From contig CAZSHI010000001.1 of NCBI GenBank assembly GCA_964606735.1, positions 1 to 64,000 of the forward strand: a DNA stretch of 64,000 nucleotides. The letters are read 5' to 3'. Every line of letters begins with the position of its first letter. The stretch's first letter is position 1. Below the pieces are notes generated by a model, which saw nothing but the letters and a program-made list of their open reading frames with translations, was not told the DNA's origin and ran no database searches. A program made the position numbers and the translations under genes. Source of the stretch: UBA5109 sp964606735. GTDB lineage: Bacteria > Pseudomonadota > Gammaproteobacteria > Pseudomonadales > Pseudohongiellaceae. Positions 8,127-16,791 of this stretch are shown here, piece after piece.

Positions 8127-10016
8127 ATGTTTGAAGAAATTCCTAAACAACGGCCTCAAACGCCACTACTGGATAGCATAGATGATCCGGCACAACTGCG
8201 TGCGTTAGAGCTCGGACAACTTGAGCAACTGGCCAGTGAATTGCGCGCTTTTTTGCTGTATTCAGTAGGAAAAACAGGGGGTCATTTCGGGGCTGGGCTG
8301 GGCGTTGTGGAACTGACCATTGCCTTGCATTATGTGCTCAATACTCCGGAGGACAGATTAATCTGGGATGTCGGACACCAGAGCTACCCGCATAAAATTC
8401 TCACCGGCCGCCGGGAGCGCATGTTTAGCATCCGACAGAAGGATGGTCTGGCGGCTTTCAACAGTCGCAGTGAAAGTGAATATGACACTTTCGGAGTGGG
8501 CCATTCGAGCACTTCAATTTCTGCCGCACTGGGTATGATGGTTGCTGCCAGAAAAACGGACAGCAAACGAAAAATAGTCGCTGTTATAGGTGATGGAGCC
8601 ATGACAGCAGGCATGGCGTTCGAGGCGCTCAATCATGCCGGTGAGCTGGATGACGATATTCTGGTCATTCTCAATGATAACAACATGTCCATTTCAAAAA
8701 ATGTTGGCGGCCTTTCCAGTTATTTTGCCCGGATGTGGGCCAGCAAGCCGTATAATTTTTTACGCTCGGGCAGTAAAAAAGTTTTATCGAAAGTACCACA
8801 GGCCTGGAAAGCTGCACACCGGGCTGAGGAATACATGAAGGGGATGGTTTCGCCTGCCACCATCTTTGAGGAACTTGGCTTCAATTATTTCGGATTGATC
8901 GACGGGCATGATATCGAGGGGCTGGTTGAAATTCTGAATAATATCAATGGGCTCAAAGGCCCTCTGTTGCTGCATGTTGTCACCCAGAAAGGCAAAGGTT
9001 ATCTGCCAGCGGAAGAAGATCCTTACGGTATGCATGCCCTGAATAAAATGGCTTCTGCCGAGGAAAAACTGAATCAGGCCTCCACCATCCCGGCCTACTC
9101 AGACATGTTCGGACAATGGTTGTGTAAGATGGCAGAGCAGGAAGAACGCTTGATGGCGATTACGCCGGCCATGGGTGAAGGCTCTGGCATGCGGCAATTT
9201 GAAGAACGCTATCCGGACCGGTTTTTTGATGTGGCGATTGCTGAGCAGCATGCGTTGACCTTTGCTGCGGGCATGGCCTGCGACGGTTTAAAACCGGTCG
9301 TGGCTATTTACTCCACCTTCCTGCAACGTGGTTATGATCAGTTGATACATGATATTGCCCTGCAAAATCTGGATGTGCTGTTTGCCATTGACCGTGCCGG
9401 TCTGGTTGGTGCCGATGGTCCAACACATGCAGGCAGCTTCGATCTGAGTTATCTGCGTTGTATCCCCAATCTGGTCATCATGGCGCCAAGCGATGAAAAT
9501 GAAATGTGCCATATGTTGTATACGGGATTCCACCTGAGTGGCCCGGCGGCCGTCCGCTATCCGCGAGGTAAAGCCTGTGGTTGTGAACTGGATGCTACAT
9601 TGAAAATGCTTGAGCTTGGCAAAGGTGTAATCAAACGACAGGGTGCAAAAACTGCGATTCTGAATTTTGGTGCTTTGATGAAGTATGCCGACATCAGTGC
9701 ACAGGAACTGGATGCCACACTGGTAGACATGCGCTTTGTCAAACCACTCGATGAAGCCCTGATCCAGCAGCTGGCGACCGAACATCAGTTACTGGTGACG
9801 CTGGAAGAAAATACCATCAAGGGTGGTGCCGGCTCTGGCGTGAATGAATTCCTGGAAGCGGCAAATCTGAATGTGCCGGTACTGAATCTGGGTTTACCGG
9901 ATCGCTTTCTCGGTCATGGGAAAGTCGAAGATATGCTGGCTGACTGTGGGCTCGACAGCAGTGGCATCACGGCAGCTATTATTAACAAGCTGCAAGTACT
10001 CGAACAGTCTGCCTAA
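8127..10016 (+). CDS. dxs: 1-deoxy-D-xylulose-5-phosphate synthase
   Basis: Thiamine-diphosphate enzyme that condenses pyruvate and glyceraldehyde 3-phosphate, the entry to the MEP pathway. The TPP motif begins at GDGAMTAGMAFEALNHAG near residue 154, followed by NDNNMSIS. The C-terminal half has DRAGLVGADGPTHAG near residue 425. About 629 residues is typical. A TTG directly before the ATG is an alternative start. The stop overlaps the stop of the minus-strand gene by 3 bases, and no terminator is visible. Confidence 0.96.
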   Translation: MFEEIPKQRPQTPLLDSIDDPAQLRALELGQLEQLASELRAFLLYSVGKTGGHFGAGLGVVELTIALHYVLNTPEDRLIWDVGHQSYPHKILTGRRERMFSIRQKDGLAAFNSRSESEYDTFGVGHSSTSISAALGMMVAARKTDSKRKIVAVIGDGAMTAGMAFEALNHAGELDDDILVILNDNNMSISKNVGGLSSYFARMWASKPYNFLRSGSKKVLSKVPQAWKAAHRAEEYMKGMVSPATIFEELGFNYFGLIDGHDIEGLVEILNNINGLKGPLLLHVVTQKGKGYLPAEEDPYGMHALNKMASAEEKLNQASTIPAYSDMFGQWLCKMAEQEERLMAITPAMGEGSGMRQFEERYPDRFFDVAIAEQHALTFAAGMACDGLKPVVAIYSTFLQRGYDQLIHDIALQNLDVLFAIDRAGLVGADGPTHAGSFDLSYLRCIPNLVIMAPSDENEMCHMLYTGFHLSGPAAVRYPRGKACGCELDATLKMLELGKGVIKRQGAKTAILNFGALMKYADISAQELDATLVDMRFVKPLDEALIQQLATEHQLLVTLEENTIKGGAGSGVNEFLEAANLNVPVLNLGLPDRFLGHGKVEDMLADCGLDSSGITAAIINKLQVLEQSA

Positions 10017-10732
10017 AAGAGTTTGCTGCCAAACTGAATCTCGCCATCGGGAATGTCAGAAATAATCTCTTCTGGCACCAGATCAAATTCCGAAATCAGC
10101 AGCTGTGCTGAACGGTTTGAATTTGATTCCGAATACGCTCCGACATAGACATTGTAATTACCCGATTCAGGGGAAGCAAAGTAATAACCGGAATTGAGGT
10201 TTTCCAGTGCCGAATGGTCGTCATTGCAATACCAGATGCCACTGGGTGACTGGATGGCAAGTGTGGTGTCGAAATCTGCATTGGTATAGAAGGTTAATCC
10301 CAGACTGCCGGTGCTGTAATTCACCCGATAGGTGGGTTCAGCAGACACATAGCCATTACAGCTTGAGTTCAGTGAACTGCCCTGATTGGGGCCGCCTGCC
10401 AGCACATCCAGCGTATAGGGGTCAGGTGTGAATCCGGCTGACAGGCTCAGGGTCGGCACACTGGCCTCCAGCTCGGTTCCCCAGCTGCTGGAGGAATATT
10501 CAGAGATGGCAAGCACGGCACTGCGATTGAGGTTGGAATCGGAGTAGCTGCCTACCCAGATGTCATAACGCCCGGATGAGGGGTCTTCAAAATAGACGCC
10601 GGAATTGAGGTTTTCCAGGTCACTGTGGTCATCGTTGCAATACCACTGGCCGTCGGGGCTGTTGATCAGAATAGTCGTATCAAAATCTGCGTTGACATAA
10701 ATTCCCAGCCCCAGGCTGCCCGGTAAATACAT
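10013..10732 (-). pseudogene. 5'-truncated secreted protein with tandem PPC-like beta repeats
   Basis: The protein contains two copies of a roughly 100-residue module. Each copy has GSLGL, NADFDT, a SPxGxWYCNDDHS segment, ENLNSG, a Gly-Tyr beta strand, then NRSAxLxISE. The NADFDT..SPxG..NDD pattern resembles bacterial pre-peptidase C-terminal (PPC) domains of secreted proteins. The open frame starts inside the first module (YLPGSLGL matches the internal YSTGSLGL of the second copy), with no signal peptide and a stop three codons upstream. The natural N-terminus is therefore missing and the ATG is probably not a real start. The C-terminus looks intact. Confidence 0.6.
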
Positions 10733-11012
10733 GGATATCTATGCCTTTGAGGGCGGGGAAAACCAGCGTGTGCTTGTTGATTTGAATTCGGCTGATTTTG
10801 ATACGTATCTGATCGTGGTCAGCCCGGATGGCGAGGAATTTGAAAACGATGATTTTGAGGGCGACCTGGATCGCTCACTGCTGTCCATTATCTTGCCACA
10901 GAGCGGTCGCTACGAAGTCTGGGTAACTTCCTATTCAGCATATGAAGCAGGCTCCTACAGACTGCGGGTAGCCGGTGAAGGGCTGCTCAGTGAGGATCTT
11001 GAACAGCAATAG
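10731..11012 (+). pseudogene. 5'-truncated PPC-domain protein fragment
   Basis: 93 residues corresponding to one PPC-like domain: YAFEGGENQRVLVDLNSADF, then a SPDGEEFENDD segment and SGRYEVWVTSYSAYEAGSYRL. PPC domains occur at the ends of secreted proteins, yet this frame begins at the first strand of the domain with no signal peptide, promoter space or ribosome site. The readable frame continues upstream only to a stop at 10698. It meets another truncated gene of the same domain class head to head at 10731. Probably the 3' piece of a longer gene cut by a rearrangement or misjoin. Confidence 0.6.
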
Positions 11013-11014
11013 CT

Positions 11015-12031
11015 TCAATTAACCTGCCAGGTATGTCCGCTGTGTAACAGGGCGTTGATATCGCCCTTGCCTCTGGCTTCCTGAATCTTGATCCGCTGCT
11101 CAAAAAGATTGTCTACATAGGCTGCTTTCTCCTGGAAATAAAGCACGCCGACGGCGACCGGAAAATCAGGGCAGCTCATGGCAGCAATTAACTGTGCCAG
11201 GGTCTTGTTGCCCTGATCATGCACCAGCACGTCTTCCAGCGGGCAGTCTTCACCAATGGTGACAACTTCCAGGCTCAGTTTTTCCTTATCGAGGCGAATG
11301 CCCTTGTTGTTTTCCAGGCCGAAAACCAGCGGCTTGCCATGTTCCACTTCAACTTTAAAGTCAGCTGCGATTTTTTTGTCTTTGACCGAGTCAAAAATGC
11401 CATCATTGTAGATCGGGCAGTTTTGCAGAATCTCGACAAAGGAAGCGCCCTTGTGTTCGTAGGCCTGCTTGATGACCCCGCTTAAGTGTTTCATTTCGGT
11501 ATCGATGGAACGCGCTACCAAAGGTGCACCTGAGCCCAGTGCAATTCCACAGGGTGAAAGCGGCTGGTCTACTGAGCCTTCGGGTGTCGACGGTGAAAGC
11601 GTACCGACTTTGGAAGTCGGTGAATACTGTCCTTTGGTCAGGCCATAGATTTCGTTATTAAAGAGCAGCATGGTCAGGTCGACGTTTCGGCGCAAGGCAT
11701 GCAGGGTATGGTTGCCTCCAATGCTAAGGGCATCACCGTCACCGGTGATCACCCATACATCCAGCTCTGGATTGGCCAGCTTCACGCCAGTTGCTACCGA
11801 AGGAGCGCGACCGTGAATCGTGTGAAAGCCATAGGTGTTCATGTAATAGGGAAAGCGCGATGAGCAACCGATACCCGAGACAAAGACCTGATTTTCCCGG
11901 GGACGGCCCAGCTCCGGCATCAGCTTCTGAATGGTTTTCAGGATGGCGTAATCACCACAGCCCGGGCACCAGCGTACTTCCTGGTCGGAGCTGAAGTCTT
12001 TAATGCTTAATTTGCTGACTGCCTGGTTCAT
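11015..12031 (-). CDS. korB: 2-oxoacid:ferredoxin oxidoreductase beta subunit (KorB type)
   Basis: TPP-binding subunit of a two-subunit 2-oxoacid (probably 2-oxoglutarate) ferredoxin oxidoreductase. WCPGCGDYAIL near residue 22 supplies cluster-ligand cysteines, and GDGDALSIGGNH near residue 95 is the TPP/Mg motif. 338 residues fits KorB. A GGAGG site sits 6 bases before the ATG, 18 bases after korA. The complex oxidatively decarboxylates the 2-oxoacid to an acyl-CoA and reduces ferredoxin, an alternative to the NAD-linked dehydrogenase. Exact substrate is inferred from resemblance to aerobic KorAB enzymes. Confidence 0.9.
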   Translation of the reverse strand: MNQAVSKLSIKDFSSDQEVRWCPGCGDYAILKTIQKLMPELGRPRENQVFVSGIGCSSRFPYYMNTYGFHTIHGRAPSVATGVKLANPELDVWVITGDGDALSIGGNHTLHALRRNVDLTMLLFNNEIYGLTKGQYSPTSKVGTLSPSTPEGSVDQPLSPCGIALGSGAPLVARSIDTEMKHLSGVIKQAYEHKGASFVEILQNCPIYNDGIFDSVKDKKIAADFKVEVEHGKPLVFGLENNKGIRLDKEKLSLEVVTIGEDCPLEDVLVHDQGNKTLAQLIAAMSCPDFPVAVGVLYFQEKAAYVDNLFEQRIKIQEARGKGDINALLHSGHTWQVN

Positions 12032-12049
12032 AGCTGCCTCCGCTGCACA

Positions 12050-13900
12050 TCAGTGCTGATCAAGTTCAGCCTTAATGGCATTTACTATTTCGCTTATTTT
12101 GTAGGGCTGGCCGGACACTTTATTGAGGGCTCTGGCATCGATCAGGTATTCTGAGCGCAGCAGTTTGACCAGCTGGCCCGTATTCATTTCAGGCACCAGT
12201 ACCCGTTCATAGCCGGACAGCAGTGCTTTGAGGTTGGGCGGTAAGGGCCACAAATGGCGAATATGGATATGGGCCACATCATAGCCTTCTTTCAGGCAAC
12301 GCTTTACTCCCTGATGAATGGCGCCATAGGTCGAGCCCCAGCCAACAACGGCCAGCTTGCCCTGCGCTTTGCCAAGTGAGACTTCCTGCCCGGGAATGTC
12401 ATTGGCAATGTTGTCAATTTTGGCCTTTCGGGTATTCGTCATCAGCTGATGGTTATCCGGGTCATAAGAAATATCACCAGTTTCATAGCTTTTCTCGATA
12501 CCGCCCAGGCGGTGCTCAAGACCCGGCGTGCCCGGTTTGGCCCAGATACGAGCCAGGCTCTCTGCGTCACGCAGGGATGGCTTGAAGCCTTCCGGCTTCG
12601 AGTGGAAGCTAACCGGGAAAGCTTCATAATCATTAATATCCGGAATCAGCCAGGGTTCCGATGCATTGGCGATATAGCCGTCGGAAAGCAGCATGACCGG
12701 CGTCATGTATTTGGTGGCCAGGCGCACCGCCTCAATCGCGGTATCAAAGCAATCTCCCGGATGACTGGAAGCGATAACCGGTAGTGGCGTGTCACCGTGA
12801 CGGCCATAAACCGCCTGCAGCAGATCGGACTGTTCGGTTTTGGTGGGCAGACCGGTGGAAGGGCCGCCGCGTTGTGTATTGACAACCACCAGCGGCAATT
12901 CAGCCGAAACAGCCAGCGATATGGCTTCCATCTTTAATGCAATGCCGGGTCCGGCACTCGAGGTGACTCCCAGAGACCCGGCAAAAGAGGCGCCGACAGC
13001 GGCACAAACGGCTGCTATTTCGTCTTCCGCCTGAAACGTGATGACATCAAATTCCTTTCTGGCTGCCAGTGTGTGCAGCAGATTGGAAGCCGGTGTAATG
13101 GGATAGGATGCAAAAAGTATTGGCAGCCCTGCCAGCTGGCCACCGGCGAGCAGGCCCCAGGCCAGAGCGGTTGTGCCATTCATGTTGCGGTAGGTGCCGG
13201 CCTGCTGTTCCGCTTTGGGAATTTTATAGACCTCAATACCACTGGGTAATTCTGCTGTTTCGCCAAAGGCATAACCGGCATTCAGGGCCGCGATGTTGGC
13301 ATTGGCGATATCTGCCTTGCTGGCAAATTTGCTGCGCAGCATGTCAATGGTGCTTTGTTTTTCCCGGTCAAAAAGCCAGAACATCAGGCCGAGGGTCCAC
13401 ATATTCTTGCAGCGCAGAGCCATTTTGTGACCGAGATTGAACGCTTCCACGGCGGCAATCACCTGTGATGAGATGTCGATGGATAAGACTTTATAGGCAT
13501 CCAGGGAGTCATCTTCCAGTGGGTTTTCCGCGTATTTTGCCTTCGCCAGATTTTTATCATTAAAGGCGCCACTATCGGCAATGATCAAGCCTCCCGGCAC
13601 GAGGTTTTTCAGGTTGGTGATCAGTGCTGCCGGATTCATCGCTACCAGCACTTCTACGGCGTCGCCAGCAGTGCTGACCTCATCGGAGCCGAAATAAATC
13701 TGAAAAGCCGAGACGCCAAAGGTGGCACCTGCAGGCGCGCGAATTTCTGCCGGGAAATCCGGAAATGTCGACAGGTCATTCCCGTGCAGAGCCGTAGCCA
13801 GGGTGAAATTGGTTCCTGTCAGCTGCATGCCGTCACCCGAGTCACCGGCAAAACGCACGACAATATTCTGATTCTGGTGCTGTTCAGTCTCTACAGACAT
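12050..13900 (-). CDS. korA: 2-oxoacid:ferredoxin oxidoreductase alpha subunit (gamma-alpha fusion, KorA type)
   Basis: The N-terminal 180 residues form the gamma domain (RFAGDSGDGMQLTG near residue 16). The rest is the alpha domain with ASYPITPASNLLHTLA near residue 260, SAGPGIALKMEA, and VVVNTQRGGPSTGLPTKTEQ, the usual 2-oxoacid oxidoreductase core. 616 residues matches fused KorA. No ferredoxin-like delta subunit is encoded here, so an external ferredoxin is needed. It leads the korA-korB operon. Its promoter overlaps a perfect 9-base inverted repeat. Confidence 0.92.
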   Translation of the reverse strand: MSVETEQHQNQNIVVRFAGDSGDGMQLTGTNFTLATALHGNDLSTFPDFPAEIRAPAGATFGVSAFQIYFGSDEVSTAGDAVEVLVAMNPAALITNLKNLVPGGLIIADSGAFNDKNLAKAKYAENPLEDDSLDAYKVLSIDISSQVIAAVEAFNLGHKMALRCKNMWTLGLMFWLFDREKQSTIDMLRSKFASKADIANANIAALNAGYAFGETAELPSGIEVYKIPKAEQQAGTYRNMNGTTALAWGLLAGGQLAGLPILFASYPITPASNLLHTLAARKEFDVITFQAEDEIAAVCAAVGASFAGSLGVTSSAGPGIALKMEAISLAVSAELPLVVVNTQRGGPSTGLPTKTEQSDLLQAVYGRHGDTPLPVIASSHPGDCFDTAIEAVRLATKYMTPVMLLSDGYIANASEPWLIPDINDYEAFPVSFHSKPEGFKPSLRDAESLARIWAKPGTPGLEHRLGGIEKSYETGDISYDPDNHQLMTNTRKAKIDNIANDIPGQEVSLGKAQGKLAVVGWGSTYGAIHQGVKRCLKEGYDVAHIHIRHLWPLPPNLKALLSGYERVLVPEMNTGQLVKLLRSEYLIDARALNKVSGQPYKISEIVNAIKAELDQH

Positions 13901-14004
13901 AGTTAGTCTCTTGGTCAGTACCGCTCACGGGATTCCATTGAGGAATCAGCCTGCCAGTCTGCAACAAAGGAAGTCAGAAAAGGAGCGGAAAAAACAGGGG
14001 GCGG

Positions 14005-14010
14005 ATTATA
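14005..14010 (-). promoter_or_regulatory. korA -10 element
   Basis: On the minus strand these bases read TATAAT, 105 bases before the korA ATG. The -35 (AGCAAT at 14028-14033) is poor, as expected for a regulator-dependent promoter. The element overlaps the left arm of the inverted repeat. Confidence 0.4.
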
Positions 14011-14036
14011 GCAATCTCAAGGGAAATATTGCTATA
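14007..14036. promoter_or_regulatory. Perfect inverted repeat in the korA/dsbA-like divergent region
   Basis: TATAGCAAT (14007-14015) and ATTGCTATA (14028-14036) are perfect 9-base inverted arms separated by 12 bases (centre-to-centre 21 bases, two helical turns). This is the geometry of a dimeric regulator site. It overlaps the korA -10 on the minus strand and lies about 65 bases before the divergent gene. I do not recognise the regulator; it is not an FNR or Fur consensus. Confidence 0.5.
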
Positions 14037-14099
14037 GCCTGCGTATTTTGGCATTGTCTCACTCCGGAAGCATCTTGGGGAAATCAGAGCCAGCAAACC

Positions 14100-14795
14100 A
14101 TGACAAAAAGTTCAGAAAAGAAAATCAGGCGGGAAGCAAAAAAACAACAGGCCCGGCGCCGGGAGAAGCAGCAGCAGTTTTTTATAAAAGCGCTGCTTGT
14201 CATTCTGATACCGGTCGTACTCTATGTTCTGTATGAAGGATTGTTCGGCGGAGCACCGGTGTATCCGCCGGATGAGGTTTCCAGTACAGATCATGTGCAG
14301 GGGGCGGCCAATGCGCCACTGATCATTACCCTCTACGGTGATTTCCAGTGCCCGACCTGTGCCAACGAAGCCACGCTACTGGCGCAGGCCTGGCCACGTA
14401 TCAGTAACCGTGTACAGCTGGTTTTTCGGCATTATCCACTGGATACCTACCCGCATTCGTTTGAAGCAGCCCGCTATGCCGAAGCGGCTGGGCGACAGAA
14501 CAGGTTCTGGGAAATGTACAATATTCTGTATGGTGACCAGGCCTCTTGGTCACCTTTGCCAGTTGCTACCGCTGCCTTCGAGGATTATGCCGCTCAGCTG
14601 GGACTGGACATCGAGCAGTTGAATGCCGATGCAGAGCTGCCTGAAATTCGGGAGAAAATTCTGGCGGATCAGCGTGGCGGCAACCGGGCCGGAGTGCGGG
14701 CCACACCTACCATGTTTTTTAATGGAGAAATGGTGCCGAACCCTCGCACAGCAACGGAACTGATCGGCATGATCAATGATTATCTGTCCGAGTAG
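14100..14795 (+). CDS. Membrane-anchored DsbA/thioredoxin-fold protein (CPTC active site)
   Basis: A basic N-terminus (residues 1-27) is followed by a transmembrane segment (about 28-47). The periplasmic thioredoxin-fold domain resembles DsbA-like thioredoxin_4 proteins, with active site CPTC near residue 82 in YGDFQCPTCANE. RATPTMFFNGE, containing the cis-Pro, is near residue 203. It probably catalyses thiol-disulfide exchange in the periplasm. The ATG at 14100 is chosen because the upstream open frame has no family resemblance. It is divergent from korA and convergent with the lytic transglycosylase. Confidence 0.82.
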   Translation: MTKSSEKKIRREAKKQQARRREKQQQFFIKALLVILIPVVLYVLYEGLFGGAPVYPPDEVSSTDHVQGAANAPLIITLYGDFQCPTCANEATLLAQAWPRISNRVQLVFRHYPLDTYPHSFEAARYAEAAGRQNRFWEMYNILYGDQASWSPLPVATAAFEDYAAQLGLDIEQLNADAELPEIREKILADQRGGNRAGVRATPTMFFNGEMVPNPRTATELIGMINDYLSE

Positions 14796-14810
14796 GACAG
14801 TCCAACGGGT

Positions 14811-16043
14811 TTATTCAGAAGTTGCCAGTACCCGCAGTGTTGTCAGTAAATCATAGGAAGCATAGCCATCAGTTGGCATGCCGGATTGTTCCTGAAAGGT
14901 TCTGACGGCAGCACGTGTTCTGGAGCCGAGTATGCCATCTGGCTCGCCAACATCAATTCCCATTGCATTGAGCAGTTGCTGCAGTTCAATTACTTCAGAG
15001 CGGGTCAGGGCGCGCTCGTCCGTTTCCGGCCAATGCTGAATCGGGTCGCCACCGAGAAACAGGTCGGCCAGATGCCCCACTGAAATGGCATAAAACGTTG
15101 AGCGGTTCCATACCATGGTGGTACGGAAATTGTTGTAGGCCAGAAACGCCGGGCCATTGGCGCCGGCCGGCAGGATCACTGAACCCTCGATGTCTGAGTT
15201 CCCCAGCGGGCTGCCATCCGCACGTTGAATGCCCAGCTGGTTCCATTCCGTGACGTTCTTGCGCACACCGGTACCTGTCTGGGTGTAATCGAAACCAGCA
15301 GGCAGGATGATTTCCCGCCCCCAGCGTTCGCCCGGCTGCCAGCCGGATTCAGAAAGAAAATTGGCTGCTGAAGCAAAAATGTCGGGCAGACTGTTCCAGA
15401 TATCGATACGCCCATCTCCGTCACCGTCTATGGCATAGCGGTCGAAAGTGGAAGGCATAAACTGGCATTGACCCATGGCGCCGGCCCAGGAACCGGTCAT
15501 GGCATCCACGTCGATATGACCTTCATCCAGAATTTTCAGTGCGGTGAGCAATTCGTTGCGAAAGAAATTGCTACGCCGGGGGTCATAAGCCAATGTGGCC
15601 AGGGCATTAACAACAGAAAAGCCCCCGGTAAAGTCGCCAAAATTACTTTCCAGTGCCCAGAATGACACCAGGTAGTGAGGTTGTACTCCGTACCTCACAT
15701 AGATGCGGCTGAATAATTCGCTGTGCTCCTGCAGCAATGCACGGCCACGATCAATGCGAGCCTGGCTCAGACGGTTGTTAAGATAATTGGAAAAGGTCTG
15801 GACGAACTCAGGCTGACTTCTGTCAAGCTCAATAACTCTGGGAACGGGTTCCTCAACGCTTGCCAGCGCTCGGTCCACGATTTCTTCCCTGATGCCCAGT
15901 GCCAGGGCTTCTGCCCTTAACTCTTCAAGCCATTCGGCAAAGGTTTGCTCTTGCGCATGGGTTGTAAGGCTGAAAAAAACCAGGCCAAACAGGAGTATGC
16001 ATTTGCTCAGGGACTGTCGGGAGAATAAGGGAAATATAAACAT
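14811..16043 (-). CDS. MltB-type lytic murein transglycosylase with peptidoglycan-binding domain
   Basis: Cleaves the MurNAc-GlcNAc bond of peptidoglycan to form 1,6-anhydro ends. A signal peptide (residues about 13-30, ending THAQ) precedes the SLT_2 catalytic domain. ALESNFG (catalytic Glu, near residue 130), GSWAGAMGQCQFMPSTF and YAIDGDGDGRIDIWNS are diagnostic. The C-terminal 65 residues form a PG_binding_1 domain (LQQLLNAMG...DGILGSRTRAAVRTFQ). It starts one base after the response-regulator stop, so it is very likely translated from the same mRNA as the kinase and regulator. Confidence 0.92.
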   Translation of the reverse strand: MFIFPLFSRQSLSKCILLFGLVFFSLTTHAQEQTFAEWLEELRAEALALGIREEIVDRALASVEEPVPRVIELDRSQPEFVQTFSNYLNNRLSQARIDRGRALLQEHSELFSRIYVRYGVQPHYLVSFWALESNFGDFTGGFSVVNALATLAYDPRRSNFFRNELLTALKILDEGHIDVDAMTGSWAGAMGQCQFMPSTFDRYAIDGDGDGRIDIWNSLPDIFASAANFLSESGWQPGERWGREIILPAGFDYTQTGTGVRKNVTEWNQLGIQRADGSPLGNSDIEGSVILPAGANGPAFLAYNNFRTTMVWNRSTFYAISVGHLADLFLGGDPIQHWPETDERALTRSEVIELQQLLNAMGIDVGEPDGILGSRTRAAVRTFQEQSGMPTDGYASYDLLTTLRVLATSE

Positions 16044-16044
16044 G

Positions 16045-16713
16045 TTAGTTCCACTCGAATTTGTAACCGACTGCGTATAGGGAATGAATCAACTCAACAC
16101 CGGGCAATTGCACGGCAATTTTTTTGCGCAGCTTTTTGATATGGCTGTCGATGGTCCGGTCACTGACTACCCGTCCATCCGAATAAATTTTGTCGACCAG
16201 GACAGCGCGAGAAAAAATTCGGCCCGGTTGATCGGATAGCACTTTCAAGAGCTGGAATTCAACTGCCGTCAGATCCAGATCATTGCCATCGATGGTTGCC
16301 TTGTAGGTATCGGTATCCAGCTTGAGGCCTTTATCTTCCAGCTTCTCGCCTCCGTCTGTACGACGCAGTACCGCCTTGACACGGGCAACGACTTCACGGG
16401 GGCTGAAAGGCTTGCAGATATAGTCATCAGCACCCAGCTCCAGGCCCAGCAAGCGGTCAATTTCCTCGACCTTGGCAGTAATCATGATAATCGGCAACTG
16501 GGAACTGCGGCGTATATCCTTACAGATTGCCATGCCGTCTCTGCCGGGCAACATCAAATCCAGCAGTACCAGATCGGGCTGGTTCCTTTCCATCCAGGAA
16601 GCGACTTCATCGCCATGATGAATCATGGTGGTTTTGTAGCCGTTGCGTTCGAGATAGTCTTTGAGCAGGGTTGCCAGTTTTATCTCATCTTCGACAATCA
16701 AGATATGCTGCAT
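16045..16713 (-). CDS. OmpR-family response regulator (BaeR/CpxR-like)
   Basis: The receiver domain (about residues 1-118) has the phosphorylation Asp in LVLLDLMLPGRDG, the Thr in MITAKVEE and the Lys in ICKPFSPRE. The C-terminal winged helix has DRTIDSHIKKLRKKI and ends AVGYKFEW. The ATG at 16713 is preferred; a TTG four codons upstream (16725) is possible. It lies 78 bases after the kinase gene and one base before the transglycosylase. The closest familiar family is BaeR, an envelope-stress regulator; target genes are inferred to include the downstream murein hydrolase. Confidence 0.9.
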   Translation of the reverse strand: MQHILIVEDEIKLATLLKDYLERNGYKTTMIHHGDEVASWMERNQPDLVLLDLMLPGRDGMAICKDIRRSSQLPIIMITAKVEEIDRLLGLELGADDYICKPFSPREVVARVKAVLRRTDGGEKLEDKGLKLDTDTYKATIDGNDLDLTAVEFQLLKVLSDQPGRIFSRAVLVDKIYSDGRVVSDRTIDSHIKKLRKKIAVQLPGVELIHSLYAVGYKFEWN

Positions 16714-16791
16714 CGTTTTATCCAAAAATTTAAGCTAGCTCAGTTTAAGTCCTCGTCAAGGGCTGAGCAAACACTCTTTAATGTATCCTGC

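Noticed and set aside
9288..9785. Long minus-strand open frame inside dxs
   Set aside because: Shadow frame; the dxs protein is unambiguous and the shadow has no recognisable domain.
13911..14099. N-terminal extension of the thioredoxin-fold protein from 13911
   Set aside because: The extension crosses the korA promoter and inverted repeat and would place a second odd hydrophobic stretch before the real TM anchor.
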